DNA from: Sedimenticola hydrogenitrophicus
GTDB lineage: Bacteria; Pseudomonadota; Gammaproteobacteria; Chromatiales; Chromatiaceae
NCBI RefSeq assembly: GCF_025175675.1
Contig: NZ_JANIOA010000025.1
Coordinates: 1-64,000 of the forward strand
Length of the DNA stretch: 64,000 bases
Reading direction: 5' to 3'
Below are positions 53,790-63,286 of this stretch, one piece after another. The position numbers were made by a program, and so were the translations under genes. The notes beneath the pieces were generated by a model that was given only the letters and a program-made list of their open reading frames with translations, did no database searches and was not told the origin of the DNA. The stretch's first letter is position 1. Each line of letters opens with the position of its first letter.

Positions 53790-54893
53790 CTACTCGTCGG
53801 TCTCTGGTTTCTGGGGCAGCCGCCAGCGCAGCAGGCCCCCCGGTTTCGGCTGGTCAGGCTCATCCTCGACCTCGGGGCCGAGCAGGATCGCCAGCCAGCG
53901 GGTGTCGTCGTTGCTGTCCAGGGCGATCTTGATAGTCATGGTCAGGGGCACGGAGAGGAACATGCCGACGGTCCCCAGGACCCAACCCCAGAACACCAGG
54001 GAGAGGAACACCACCAGACTGGAGAGGCCCAGTCCCTTGCCCATGAAGCGCGGCTCGATCACGTTGCCCACCAGATTGTTGGCCAGCAGATAACCGAGCG
54101 CCGCCCAGGCGGTGCCGCCCGGCCCCAGCTGCACCAAGGCCAGCAGCAGGGCGGGAATGGCGGCGATAATGGAGCCGATATTGGGCACGAAATTGAGGAA
54201 GAAGGCGATCACCCCCCACAGCACCGGGTAGTCCACCCCGACCACCAGCAGCCAGAGGTAGATGATGGCGCCGGTGAGCAGGCTGGTGGCGGTCTTGATC
54301 ACCATGTAGCGCTTGATGTTGTCGAGGAACTGGTCGAAGTGGGGGAACGACTGCTCCGGGTTGGCCAGGATGCGGTGCAGTTTGCCCGGGAAGCTGGAGG
54401 CCTCCAGCAGAATGAATACCACCGTGAGCAGGATCAGGAAGGTGTTGGTCAGCAGCCCGCCCAGGCTGCTCAGACCCTGTGCCGCCATGGACATCGCCCG
54501 GGCCGGGTCCAGCAGCTTGGAGAAGGTCTGTTCCGGCAGCGCCACCCCCAGTCCCGAGAGCCACTGCAGCGCGGCGCCGGTGAGGACCTTGAGCTTGGTC
54601 TGATAGACCGGCAGTTGGGAGGAGAAGTCGTCCACCGCGTTGCCCACCAGCACCCCCAGCAACAGGCCGCTGGAGGCGATCGCCAGGATCACCAGGATGA
54701 TGGCGATCACCGACGGCACCCGGTAGGCACGCAGAAAGAACAGCGCTGGGGCGGCGATGATGGCGATAAACCCGGAGAGCAGGAACGGCACCAGGATGCC
54801 CTGGGCCTCGCGCATCCCGGCCACCACGATGACGAAGGCCGCCGTAGTCAGCAGCACGCGCCCGCCGTTGGCCGGTCGGTGGGTTTCCGGCAT
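53790..54893 (-). CDS. AI-2E family transporter
   Basis: A 367-residue membrane protein with about eight segments. Family sequences are [70 protein letters not shown] and [43 protein letters not shown], in outline. The family includes TqsA and PerM plus Na+/H+-type antiporters, so AI-2 export should not be assumed. It overlaps the lipoprotein gene by the TGATG arrangement. Confidence 0.88.
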   Translation of the reverse strand: [367 protein letters not shown]

Positions 54894-55309
54894 CAGCGGT
54901 ACTCGGGGATCGGGTTGATGCGAAACCAGGTTTTAGCCTCGGGGTCGTACTCCCAGAGCTGCTGGTCATGGACGGTCTTTTCCACCTGCCGGTCATCGAA
55001 AATGAAGCCGATGACGGCGGTCTGGGTCGCCTGGTTTTCCGCCACCAGATCCGGCAGCCGGATCACCTTGTAGTCGGTGACCCTGACATTGCCCAGATTG
55101 GTGGGGACCGGGTTCTGGGCGGCAATGTCCTTGCGCAGGAAGTTGTAGACCTGACCCGGATAGCCCCAGCGGAGGGTCGACTGGTAGGCCTTCAGTCGGT
55201 CCTGCAGCGTCTCCTCCTTTTTATCCTGCATCAGGTTTAGGGTCTTGCAGCCCGTCAGCAGGATTAGTGCTGTCAGCAGGGCGACGGTTCTCAGGATGCT
55301 TCCGCTCAT
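54893..55309 (-). CDS. putative lipoprotein
   Basis: A 138-residue protein. The signal peptide ILRTVALLTALILLTGC ends in a lipobox (LLTGC), so it is probably lipidated, with K at +2 of the mature protein. The mature domain (AYQSTLRWGYPGQVYNFLR, VIRLPDLVAENQATQTAVIGFIFDDRQVEKTVHDQQLWEYD) resembles a family of small proteobacterial lipoproteins of unknown function. AGGAGT lies six bases before the ATG. First gene of the three-gene operon. Confidence 0.8.
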   Translation of the reverse strand: MSGSILRTVALLTALILLTGCKTLNLMQDKKEETLQDRLKAYQSTLRWGYPGQVYNFLRKDIAAQNPVPTNLGNVRVTDYKVIRLPDLVAENQATQTAVIGFIFDDRQVEKTVHDQQLWEYDPEAKTWFRINPIPEYR

Positions 55310-55741
55310 TATTTACTCCTGTAATGGTGCCGGCAGTGTAACCCGGATCAGGGAAAAAATGTATGCAGCCCGAGTTATACGACGATTTGCCGGCGGCGGA
55401 TGCGAAACGGCGCATAACTGGCGGTCGAGGAGTAATTGCTCACTCGCACAGTCGATCAGAGACCCTCCAATGCACCACGGAGTCACAGAGGATACGGAGG
55501 TGGGTCTGGGCAACGTGACGGAGCGGATTACCGGAACACCTTAAACCTGTAGGTTGGGGTGAGCTTGCGAACCCCAACATGTGGCGTTGAACGCAACCAT
55601 CGTCCGTTGGGGTTCGCTCCGCTCACCCCAACCTACACGCTGTGTCTCTGTGGTGCCAATTGCGGCAAACAGTGACACAGGGGAAAGACAAGGCGACGTT
55701 CAAGCAGGTATGATGCCCGGCTTGTCAGGGAGCCTAATTTA
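55310..55741. other. divergent gap containing one 88-bp inverted repeat
   Basis: The gap between the lipoprotein and TraB genes. Its main feature is the 88-base element at 55549-55636. The sequence before it has CACCACGGAGTCACAGAGGA, a decayed piece of another dispersed repeat. Promoters for both genes must lie here but were not resolved. Confidence 0.5.
55549..55636. repeat. 88-bp inverted repeat, left flank of the TraB gene
   Basis: GTAGGTTGGGGTGAGCTTGC at one end, CTCACCCCAACCTAC at the other. The whole element reappears in reverse orientation at 57120-57207, with about five differences in 88 bases. Confidence 0.85.
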
Positions 55742-56941
55742 ATGTCAGAAAGCGTGGAACAGGAGCCTCTGTTCGAGGTCCGGATCGGAAACAGCCAGGT
55801 CACTTTGCTGGGGACCGCCCACGTTTCGCGCGCCAGTGCGGACAAGGTCAGGGAGCTGCTGGACAGCGGCACCTATGACGCGGTGGCGGTGGAGCTCTGC
55901 CCCAGCCGTTATCATGCCATTCTCGATCCCGATGCCCTCGCCCGCATGGACCTGTTCAAGGTGGTGCGGGAAGGCAAGGTCAGCATGGTGGCGGCCAACC
56001 TGGCCCTGGGCGCCTATCAGCAGCGCCTGGCCGAGCAGTTTGGCATCGAGCCAGGGGCGGAACAGTTGGCGGCAATCCGTCATGCCCAGGAGCATCACAA
56101 GCCGGTGCTGCTGATCGACCGCGAGATCGGCGTGACCCTGCGACGGGTGCTGCACAATGTGCCCTGGTGGAAGCGCTTCGGCCTGTTTGCCGGCCTGCTG
56201 GGCAGCCTGATCTCCCGGGACGAGGTGAGCGAGGCGGATATCGAGGGGCTGAAGGAGGGTGATGTGCTGGAGCACACCTTTGCCGAGTTCGCCGAGGACC
56301 GCAAGGATCTGTTCACCCCGCTGATCGATGAACGGGACCGCTACATGGCGGCGCGACTGCTGCAGGAGCTGCAGGAGCAGTCCCCGGAGCGGGTGCTGGC
56401 GGTGGTTGGTGCCGGCCACTTGAAGGGTATCCGCGCCTACCTGGATAGCGGCATGGAGCGGCCGGCCCGGGTGATCGAGAAGCTGGATCACCTGCCCACC
56501 CCAAGCCGCTGGCCGCGGCTGATCCCCTGGTTGATCGTGGCACTGGTGATCAGCGGCTTCGTCATCGGCTTCCTGCGCAGTCCGGAGCTGGGCTGGCAGC
56601 TGGTGATGGACTGGGTGCTGATCAATGGCGCGCTGTCGGCGCTGGGGGCGCTGATCGCCGCGGGACATCCGCTGACCATCCTCACCGCGTTTGTTGCGGC
56701 ACCGATCACCTCGCTCAATCCCACGGTCGGGGCTGGCATGGTGACCGCGGCGGCGGAGCTCTATCTGCGCAAGCCGCAGGTGGGGGATTTTTCCCGCCTC
56801 AAGCACGACACCACCCAGGTACGCGGCTGGTGGCGCAACCGGGTCTCCCGCACCCTGCTGGTGTTTCTGTTCAGCACCCTGGGCTCGGCCGCCGGCACCT
56901 ATGTGGCCGGTTTCCGCATTTTCGACCGGCTGGTGGGGTAG
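55742..56941 (+). CDS. TraB/PrgY-family membrane protein
   Basis: A 399-residue protein. The N-terminal half carries the TraB/GumN-like metalloprotease-type motifs LLGTAHVSRAS (GxxH), VAVELCPSRY, LIDREIGVTLRR and VVGAGHLKGI. The C-terminal half has about four membrane segments (WLIVALVISGFVIGFL, MDWVLINGALSALGALIAAG, TILTAFVAAPITSL, LLVFLFSTLGSAAG). Homologues include PrgY, which blocks pheromone activity in Enterococcus, and archaeal and mitochondrial TraB proteins. Its role here is unknown. It is framed by two inverted 88-bp repeats. Confidence 0.88.
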   Translation: MSESVEQEPLFEVRIGNSQVTLLGTAHVSRASADKVRELLDSGTYDAVAVELCPSRYHAILDPDALARMDLFKVVREGKVSMVAANLALGAYQQRLAEQFGIEPGAEQLAAIRHAQEHHKPVLLIDREIGVTLRRVLHNVPWWKRFGLFAGLLGSLISRDEVSEADIEGLKEGDVLEHTFAEFAEDRKDLFTPLIDERDRYMAARLLQELQEQSPERVLAVVGAGHLKGIRAYLDSGMERPARVIEKLDHLPTPSRWPRLIPWLIVALVISGFVIGFLRSPELGWQLVMDWVLINGALSALGALIAAGHPLTILTAFVAAPITSLNPTVGAGMVTAAAELYLRKPQVGDFSRLKHDTTQVRGWWRNRVSRTLLVFLFSTLGSAAGTYVAGFRIFDRLVG

Positions 56942-56963
56942 TTTTTCGTCACAGCGTTAAGCG

Positions 56964-57044
56964 TTAAGGGGTCAGAGCCCTTTTAGATTTGCCCCGCTAC
57001 CGGAATTCCCCGCGCCGTGTGCTAAAAGGGCTCTGACCCCTTAA
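56964..57044. repeat. hairpin repeat, GGGGTCAGAGCCCTTTTAG type (intact copy)
   Basis: TTAAGGGGTCAGAGCCCTTT and AAAGGGCTCTGACCCCTTAA are the complementary outer arms. This is the uninterrupted counterpart of the 24.96 kb hairpin and lies just behind the TraB gene. It might also act as a transcript 3'-end structure. Confidence 0.8.
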
Positions 57045-57059
57045 CTTCCTTGGACGGGC

Positions 57060-57085
57060 GTAGGGGCAACCCCCCGTGGTTGCCC
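57060..57085. repeat. GTAGGGGCAACC short hairpin
   Basis: GTAGGGGCAACC with GGTTGCCC, the third copy in the window (others at 7819 and 48593). Small palindromic repeat of unknown function. Confidence 0.7.
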
Positions 57086-57119
57086 GGATCGACGGGCCGC
57101 CTATCGGCCAAGGCAGCGC

Positions 57120-57207
57120 GTAGGTTGGGGTGAGTGGAGCGAACCCCAACGGACGATGGTTGTTTTCAACACCACATGTTGGGGTTCGCAGGCTCACCCC
57201 AACCTAC
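57120..57207. repeat. 88-bp inverted repeat, right flank of the TraB gene
   Basis: The reverse-oriented partner of the 55549-55636 element, with the same length and ends. Together they bracket the TraB gene and the 56.96 kb hairpin. Confidence 0.85.
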
Positions 57208-57235
57208 GGATTGCGCGCGGCTTGACCCGGACTCC

Positions 57236-60200
57236 TCAGGGTGTTGAGGTGATCCGCTCGATCCGGTTCTGCATCGCCGCGTAGTAGACCACCGGGATCA
57301 CCACCAGGGTCAACAGGGTGGAGACCAGCAGGCCGAAGATCAGGGAGACCGCCAGGCCACTGAAGATCGGGTCATCCAGGATGAAGAAGGCCCCCGCCAT
57401 CGCCGCCAGCGCGGTGAGGATGATCGGTTTGGCCCGCACCACCGCCGACAGCACCACCGCCTCGTTCAGCGCCATGCCTTCCCGTACCTGCTGGTTGATG
57501 AAGTCCACCAGCAGGATGGAGTTGCGCACGATGATGCCGGCCAGGGCGATCATGCCGATCATCGAGGTGGCGGTGAACTGGCGATCCAGCAGGGCGTGGC
57601 CCGGCAGGATGCCGATCAGGGTCAGGGGTATGGGGGCCATGATCACTAGCGGGACCAGGTAGGAGCGGAACTGGGCCACCACCAGCAGATAGATCAGCAG
57701 CAGGCCCACCGAGTAGGCAATGCCCATGTCGCGGAAGGTCTCATAGGTGACCTGCCACTCGCCGTCCCACTTCAAGCTGTATTCGTAGGGGTTCTGCGGC
57801 TGGCTGAGGAACCACTGTTCCAGACCGTTTGTGCTTTTCAACTGCCCGGAGATGGTAAACAGGCCGTACAGCGGGCTGTCGGTCTCGCCGGCCATGTCAC
57901 CGGTCACATAGACCACCGGCAGCAGATCCTTGTGCTGGATGGCGTGGGCACGTTGGCTGGGCAGCGCGGTGACGATTTCCGAGAGGGGGATCCAGTTACC
58001 CGCTGCCCCCTGGAGTCGTAATGTCAGCAGCTGAGTGATGTCGGTCTTGTCCCCGGGGTGGAGTTCGAGCCGGATCGGCACGGCATATTTGAGATTCTCC
58101 CCGTGCAGGTAACTGACGTCCTCGCCGGTCAGCAGCATCCCCAGGGTGCGGGTGATCTCCGCCTGGGCAACGCCGAGCCGGGCCGCCTTGGCACGGTCCA
58201 CCTGCAGGATGATCTTCTCCGAGGGGTACTCCACCGAGTCGTCCACATCGATCACATCGGGCGTGGCCTCAAACAGCGCACGCAGCGCCTTGGCCTGCCG
58301 GATCTGGCCGTCATAGTCGATACCGTAGACCTCGGCCACCAGCGGGGCCTGAACCGGCGGCCCAGGGGGCAGTTCCACGATCTTGGCGTTGCCGTCGAAG
58401 CGGCGGGCGATCGCCTGCAGCGGGGCACGCACCGCCAGGGCCACTTCGTGGCTCTTGCGCTCACGCAATCCCTTGTCCACCAGGTTGACCTGGATGTCCC
58501 CCAGGTGGGCGCCGCGGCGCAGGTAATACTGCCGCACCAGGCCGTTGAAACTGATCGGCGCGGAGGTGCCGGCATAGACCTGGTAGTCGGTCACTTCCGT
58601 CACGCCGCCGAGATAGCGCCCCATGCTGTCGAGCACCTGGGCGGTCCGCTCCAGGCTGGTGCCCTCCGGCATGTCGAGCATCACCTGGAACTCCGATTTG
58701 TTGTCGAACGGCAGCATCTTCAGCACCACCGACTGGTTGGCGACCAGGGCAAACGAGCCGGCGATCAGGATCAGCACCGACGCCAGCAGCAGCCAGCGCA
58801 TCGCCCGTCCCCGGCCACCGGCGAGAAACGGCGGCATGATGCGGTTGAAGACCCGCTGCATCAGCGGGTTGGCCGGGCCGCCCGGCGGCTGGTGATCCTG
58901 GTAGCTGGTGCGGCCCAGTACCTTGTGGGTGAGCCAGGGGGTGAAGATGAAGGCCACCGCCAGGGAGATCAGCATGCCGAGGCTGGCGTTGATCGGGATC
59001 GGGCTCATGTAGGGCCCCATCAGCCCGGTGACGAAGGCCATCGGCAGCAGCGCCGCGATCACCGTGAAGGTGGCCAGGATGGTCGGCCCGCCCACCTCGT
59101 CGACGGCGGCGGGGATTGCCTGCAGCAGGTTGCGGCTGCCCATGGCCAGGTGGCGATGGATGTTCTCCACCACCACGATGGCGTCGTCCACCAGGATGCC
59201 GATGGAGAAGATCAGGGCAAACAGGGATACCCGGTTGAGGGTGAAGCCCCAGGCCCAGGAGGCGAACAGGGTAATGGCCAGGGTCACCACCACGGCCGCG
59301 CCGACGATCAGGGATTCCCGCCAGCCCAGGGCAAACAGCACCAGCAGCACCACCGAGAGGGTGGCGAAGATCAGCTTGCTGATCAGCTGTTTCGCCTTGG
59401 TGTCGGCGGTCTCGCCGTAATTGCGCGTGACGGTGGCCTTGATGTCGCTGGGGATGAAGGTGCCCTTCAACTGGTCGAAGCGCTGGATCACCGCGTTGGC
59501 GATATCCACCGCGTTGGTGCCGGGCTTCTTGGCAATGGCGATGGTGACCGCCGGGGTGGTGCCCTCCAGGGTCAACTGCTTGGCGGCAGCGCCGGGGCCG
59601 GCCCCCAGCCAGACGTACTGGTCCGGCGTGTCCGGGCCCTGGCGGATCTCGGCCACGTCGCGCAGGTATACCGGCCGGCCGGCATGGCTGGCCACCACCA
59701 GGTCACCGATCTCCTCGCTGTGGGTGAGGAAGCTGCCGGCCTGTACCAGGATCTCCCGGTTGTCGCGGGTGATGGTCAGGTCATCGCGCACGCTGTTGCC
59801 TGCCTGCAGGCTCTGGCGCAACTGGTTGAGGTCGATGCGGTAGCCGGCCAGGGCCTCCGGGTCGAGCCGCACGCTCACCAGCCGGGTCGGCGCGCCAATG
59901 GTGTAGATATCCCGGGTCCCCGGCACCCGTTTCAGTTCCGCCTCGATGGCATGGGCCACCTGCCCCAGCTCATAGGCGCCAGTCTGCGGGTCGTCCGAGC
60001 GCAGCGTCAGGGTGACAATGGGCACATCGTCGATCCCCTTGGGTTTGATGATCGGCTGCCCCACCTCCAGGTTGGGCGGCAGCCAGTCCTGGTTGGAGAA
60101 GACCTTGTTGTAGAGGCGCACGATGGCGTCGGTGCGGTCCACCCCCACCTGGTACTGCAGGGTGAGCGTGGCCATCCCCGGGCTGGAGACGGAGTAGATA

Positions 60201-60454
60201 TGCTTGATCTCCTCGATCTCCGAGAGCACCTGTTCGGCCGGGGTGGCCACCAGGTTTTCGATCTCCGTGGCGCTGGCGCCGGGAAACGGGATGAAAACGT
60301 TGGCAAAGGTGACATTGATCTGCGGCTCCTCCTCCCGCGGCGTCACCAGGATCGCGAACAGCCCCAGCAGCAGCCCCACCAGGGCCAGCAGGGGGGTGAT
60401 CTCGGTGGAGAGGAAGCGCTCGGCAATGCGGCCGGAGATACCCAGCCTACTCAT
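57236..60454 (-). CDS. RND-family efflux pump inner-membrane transporter
   Basis: A 1072-residue resistance-nodulation-division pump with twelve membrane segments and two large periplasmic loops. The proton-relay region reads SIGILVDDAIVVVENIHRHL (paired Asp), and the other conserved stretches are VTRNYGETADTKAKQLISKL and FTATSMIGMIALAGIIVRNSILLVDFINQQ in outline. The HAE1/AcrB-like type; substrate unknown. It overlaps the adaptor gene by eight bases. No outer-membrane TolC-type gene is adjacent, so it probably shares one from elsewhere. Confidence 0.93.
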   Translation of the reverse strand: MSRLGISGRIAERFLSTEITPLLALVGLLLGLFAILVTPREEEPQINVTFANVFIPFPGASATEIENLVATPAEQVLSEIEEIKHIYSVSSPGMATLTLQYQVGVDRTDAIVRLYNKVFSNQDWLPPNLEVGQPIIKPKGIDDVPIVTLTLRSDDPQTGAYELGQVAHAIEAELKRVPGTRDIYTIGAPTRLVSVRLDPEALAGYRIDLNQLRQSLQAGNSVRDDLTITRDNREILVQAGSFLTHSEEIGDLVVASHAGRPVYLRDVAEIRQGPDTPDQYVWLGAGPGAAAKQLTLEGTTPAVTIAIAKKPGTNAVDIANAVIQRFDQLKGTFIPSDIKATVTRNYGETADTKAKQLISKLIFATLSVVLLVLFALGWRESLIVGAAVVVTLAITLFASWAWGFTLNRVSLFALIFSIGILVDDAIVVVENIHRHLAMGSRNLLQAIPAAVDEVGGPTILATFTVIAALLPMAFVTGLMGPYMSPIPINASLGMLISLAVAFIFTPWLTHKVLGRTSYQDHQPPGGPANPLMQRVFNRIMPPFLAGGRGRAMRWLLLASVLILIAGSFALVANQSVVLKMLPFDNKSEFQVMLDMPEGTSLERTAQVLDSMGRYLGGVTEVTDYQVYAGTSAPISFNGLVRQYYLRRGAHLGDIQVNLVDKGLRERKSHEVALAVRAPLQAIARRFDGNAKIVELPPGPPVQAPLVAEVYGIDYDGQIRQAKALRALFEATPDVIDVDDSVEYPSEKIILQVDRAKAARLGVAQAEITRTLGMLLTGEDVSYLHGENLKYAVPIRLELHPGDKTDITQLLTLRLQGAAGNWIPLSEIVTALPSQRAHAIQHKDLLPVVYVTGDMAGETDSPLYGLFTISGQLKSTNGLEQWFLSQPQNPYEYSLKWDGEWQVTYETFRDMGIAYSVGLLLIYLLVVAQFRSYLVPLVIMAPIPLTLIGILPGHALLDRQFTATSMIGMIALAGIIVRNSILLVDFINQQVREGMALNEAVVLSAVVRAKPIILTALAAMAGAFFILDDPIFSGLAVSLIFGLLVSTLLTLVVIPVVYYAAMQNRIERITSTP

Positions 60455-61511
60455 CGGCCGGTCCCTTGGCCGGGAGATGCCCGGGCGACTGCAGTTTCAG
60501 CCGGCTACCCGCCTCGACCGGGTCGAGGGCTACCCGTTCGCCCTCTTCCAGGCCGGAGAGCACCGCGATCATGTCGCCGTTGCGTCTATGGCCGGTCTGG
60601 ATATGGCGCAGGGAGAGTCGCTGCTCCTCATCCACCACATAGACCGCGGTCACTTCGCTGCGGTAGACCACGCTGGCGGCGGGGATCAGCAGCTGCTGCA
60701 GGGTGCCGATCTCGAAACGGGTCTTCACCAGCATGCCGGGGAACAGGCCCGCTACACCGGTGGGGAGCTGCAGACGCACCCGGAAGGTGCCGCTGGCCGG
60801 ATCGGCAAACGGGAAGACGGTCAGGTCGGTGGACTCCACCGCGCTGCCATCCGGCAGCAGCACCCGCGCCCGGGCCTGCTCGCGGATGGTTGGGATCAGG
60901 CTCTGCGGGACGTCGACCGAGACCCGCAGCTGCTCCAGTGAGATGCCGCTGATCAGCCGTTGGCCCGGTGTGGCGGTCTCGCCGGTCTCGATCAGGCGTT
61001 CGGTGACGATGCCGGCATAGGGGGCGCGGATACGGGTGTATTCCAGCTGCTCCCGTGCCTGGTCGAGGGCGGCGCTGGCGGCCTCCTGGCGGGCGCGGGA
61101 CGCCTGCAGGTTGGCGGTTGCCTTGTCCATGGCCGACTGTGCCACCAGCTTGCGCTGGAAGATCTCGCGGATGCGCTCATACTCCCGGCTGGCCTCCTGC
61201 CGCACGGCGTTGGCGGCCCGCAGCTCGGCCTCGGCCTGCTCCAGCCGGGCACGCTGCTCGGTATCCTTGAGGCGGATGATCACCGCCCCCTGTTCGACAA
61301 AGTCATCCACGTCCACCAGGATCTCCACCACCTGGCCGCTGGTCTGGGCCGAGATGGTGGACTGGTTGGTCGCCTCGACCACCCCGTCCAGGCGGTATTC
61401 GCGCGGGATATCGATCAGTCGGGCGCTGCCGGTGGCCAGGGTTTCCGCGGCCGGCAGCGGAGAGAAGGGGAAGGTGGCAAGTAGTAATAGACTGAGACTG
61501 AGACGGCGCAT
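60447..61511 (-). CDS. RND efflux periplasmic adaptor protein
   Basis: A 354-residue membrane-fusion protein. Signal peptide MRRLSLSLLLLATFPFSPLPAA, a lipoyl-type half-motif (TISAQTSGQVVEILVDVDDFVEQGAVIIRL in outline), an alpha-helical hairpin (residues about 85-150), then IRAPYAGIVTERLIETGETATPGQRL and a beta-barrel. The second ATG was chosen because AAGGA is six bases before it and the signal peptide begins there. First gene of the pump operon; its promoter is in the divergent gap before the stomatin gene. Confidence 0.9.
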   Translation of the reverse strand: MRRLSLSLLLLATFPFSPLPAAETLATGSARLIDIPREYRLDGVVEATNQSTISAQTSGQVVEILVDVDDFVEQGAVIIRLKDTEQRARLEQAEAELRAANAVRQEASREYERIREIFQRKLVAQSAMDKATANLQASRARQEAASAALDQAREQLEYTRIRAPYAGIVTERLIETGETATPGQRLISGISLEQLRVSVDVPQSLIPTIREQARARVLLPDGSAVESTDLTVFPFADPASGTFRVRLQLPTGVAGLFPGMLVKTRFEIGTLQQLLIPAASVVYRSEVTAVYVVDEEQRLSLRHIQTGHRRNGDMIAVLSGLEEGERVALDPVEAGSRLKLQSPGHLPAKGPADE

Positions 61512-61752
61512 CCGGGGTCCTTTTTTCTTCATCTGGTCAGCGGTCCATAGAGTAAGTTACTGGGCCTATAAATTCAGTTGATTTAAGTTGTTTTTTAACG
61601 GCTTATGCTGTTGGCCCTATCCGCTTTTATCCTACCGCGACTGCTCCCGTCGGGATAGGGATTCGTTATGTTGTTTTCCTGGCGTGATATTCATATTCCC
61701 TGCCCAGCCAAGGGGGTATACTCGGCGGGGAATTAAACAATGGAGAAACTCA

Positions 61753-62676
61753 ATGGAACTCTTTGCAGTAGCGATGCTGGTGCTGGCGATGGTGATTGTG
61801 GTGCTGGGCGCCAAGCGGGTGCCGCAAGGTATGGAGTACACGGTGGAGCGGTTCGGCCGCTATACCAAAACATTGCGTCCCGGGCTGAATCTGATTGTCC
61901 CGCTGGTGGACAACGTCGGGGCCAGGCTGAATATGATGGAGCAGGTACTGGATGTCCCCTCCCAGGAGGTGATCACCAAGGACAATGCCATGGTGACGGT
62001 GGATGGTGTGGTCTTCTACCAGATCCTGGACGCGGCCAAGGCGGCCTATGAAGTGAGTCAACTCACCCACGCCATCCTCAATCTCACCATGACCAATATA
62101 CGTACCGTGATGGGCTCGATGGACCTGGATGAGCTGCTCTCCATGCGTGACCAGATCAATGCCCAACTGCTTGCGGTGGTGGATGATGCCACCACCCCCT
62201 GGGGTATCAAGGTGACGCGTATCGAGATCAAGGATATCTCTCCCCCCCGCGATCTGGTGGATTCCATGGCGCGCCAGATGAAGGCCGAGCGTGAGAAGCG
62301 GGCGCAGATCCTGGAGGCGGAAGGTCATCGCCAGGCCGCGATTCTCAAGGCCGAAGGTGAAAAGCAGGCTGCCATCCTCGAGGCGGAGGGTGACCGGGAG
62401 GCCGCATTCAGGGAGGCCGAGGCGCGGGAACGTCTGGCCGAGGCCGAGGCCAAGGCGACCCTGATGGTCTCCCAGGCCATTGCCAAGGGCGATGTCAGCG
62501 CGATCAACTATTTTATTGCCCAGAAATACACCGAGGCATTGAAGGAGATCGCCTCGGCCCCCAACCAGAAGGTGATCATGATGCCGTTGGAGGCGTCCAG
62601 CCTGATCGGCTCGGTGGCCGGTATCGCCGAGATCGCCAGGGAGGCGATCGGCAGATCCTCCCGGAGCGAGCCGTGA
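61753..62676 (+). CDS. SPFH/stomatin-like membrane protease accessory protein (QmcA-like)
   Basis: A 307-residue protein. A single N-terminal membrane segment ([19 protein letters not shown]) is followed by an SPFH/Band-7 domain ([33 protein letters not shown], then [25 protein letters not shown]) and a C-terminal coiled coil rich in Ala, Glu and Lys repeats ([19 protein letters not shown]). Such stomatins form oligomers in membrane microdomains and pair with NfeD proteins. GGAGAAACTCA precedes the ATG. The NfeD gene follows with a TGATG overlap. Confidence 0.93.
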   Translation: MELFAVAMLVLAMVIVVLGAKRVPQGMEYTVERFGRYTKTLRPGLNLIVPLVDNVGARLNMMEQVLDVPSQEVITKDNAMVTVDGVVFYQILDAAKAAYEVSQLTHAILNLTMTNIRTVMGSMDLDELLSMRDQINAQLLAVVDDATTPWGIKVTRIEIKDISPPRDLVDSMARQMKAEREKRAQILEAEGHRQAAILKAEGEKQAAILEAEGDREAAFREAEARERLAEAEAKATLMVSQAIAKGDVSAINYFIAQKYTEALKEIASAPNQKVIMMPLEASSLIGSVAGIAEIAREAIGRSSRSEP

Positions 62677-63140
62677 TGGGGCTATTCGAATCCGCCACGT
62701 TCTGGCACTGGTGGGTGCTGGGGAGCATTCTGATCGTGCTGGAAGTATTCTCGCCCGGCGTGTTCTTTCTCTGGATGGCCATCTCCGCCGGTATCGTCGG
62801 GCTGGTCCTGCTGCTGTTGCCGGGGCTTGGCTGGGAGATCCAGATCCTGATTTTTGCCCTGTTCAGTGTTGTCAGTATCGTGGCGTGGCGGATCTATCTG
62901 GTGAAGCATCCCACCCGGAGTGACCAGCCCCGGCTCAATCGTAGGGGTGAGCAGTATATCGACCGGATCTTTACCCTCGGTGAGCCGGTGGTGAATGGCC
63001 AGGGCAAAATCAAGGTCGATGACAGCACCTGGAAGGTCCGCGGCGACGATTGCCCGGCGGGTACGCGTGTCAAGGTGGTGGGCGTGGACGGCGTGGTACT
63101 TCAGGTGGACATTATCAGGGAGCAGGACAGCGTCAGCTGA
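62676..63140 (+). CDS. NfeD-family membrane protein
   Basis: A 154-residue protein with two to three N-terminal membrane segments (WWVLGSILIVLEVFSPGVFFLWMAISAGIVGLVLLLLPG) and a C-terminal OB-fold (GEPVVNGQGKIKVDDSTWKVRGDDCPAGTRVKVVGVDGVVLQVDII in outline). This is the short NfeD type (YbbK/QmcA partner), without the protease domain. The ATG that overlaps the stomatin stop is preferred; a GTG one codon upstream is the alternative. Confidence 0.92.
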   Translation: MGLFESATFWHWWVLGSILIVLEVFSPGVFFLWMAISAGIVGLVLLLLPGLGWEIQILIFALFSVVSIVAWRIYLVKHPTRSDQPRLNRRGEQYIDRIFTLGEPVVNGQGKIKVDDSTWKVRGDDCPAGTRVKVVGVDGVVLQVDIIREQDSVS

Positions 63141-63286
63141 CGTGACGTACGGACAGATGTGCGCCATGGGCACCGTTGGCGGGAACGGCCCGCCTTATGG
63201 TTAGGGCAAGGGGGTAGTGGCGCCGCTTCGTTGGCTTGTGCTAGCCTTAACCTGTCCTTTTCCCGCTATCGGCAACAACCAGAACA

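Noticed and set aside
58058-60952. A 964-codon plus-strand frame opposite the RND pump genes
   Set aside because: Composition is rich in His, Gln, Gly and Arg, without recognisable motifs, and it is fully antisense to two genes with clear families. High GC produces such frames.
57236-61511. Calling the RND operon a specific antibiotic or metal pump
   Set aside because: No metal-binding motifs or neighbouring regulators identify a substrate, and no outer-membrane gene is adjacent.
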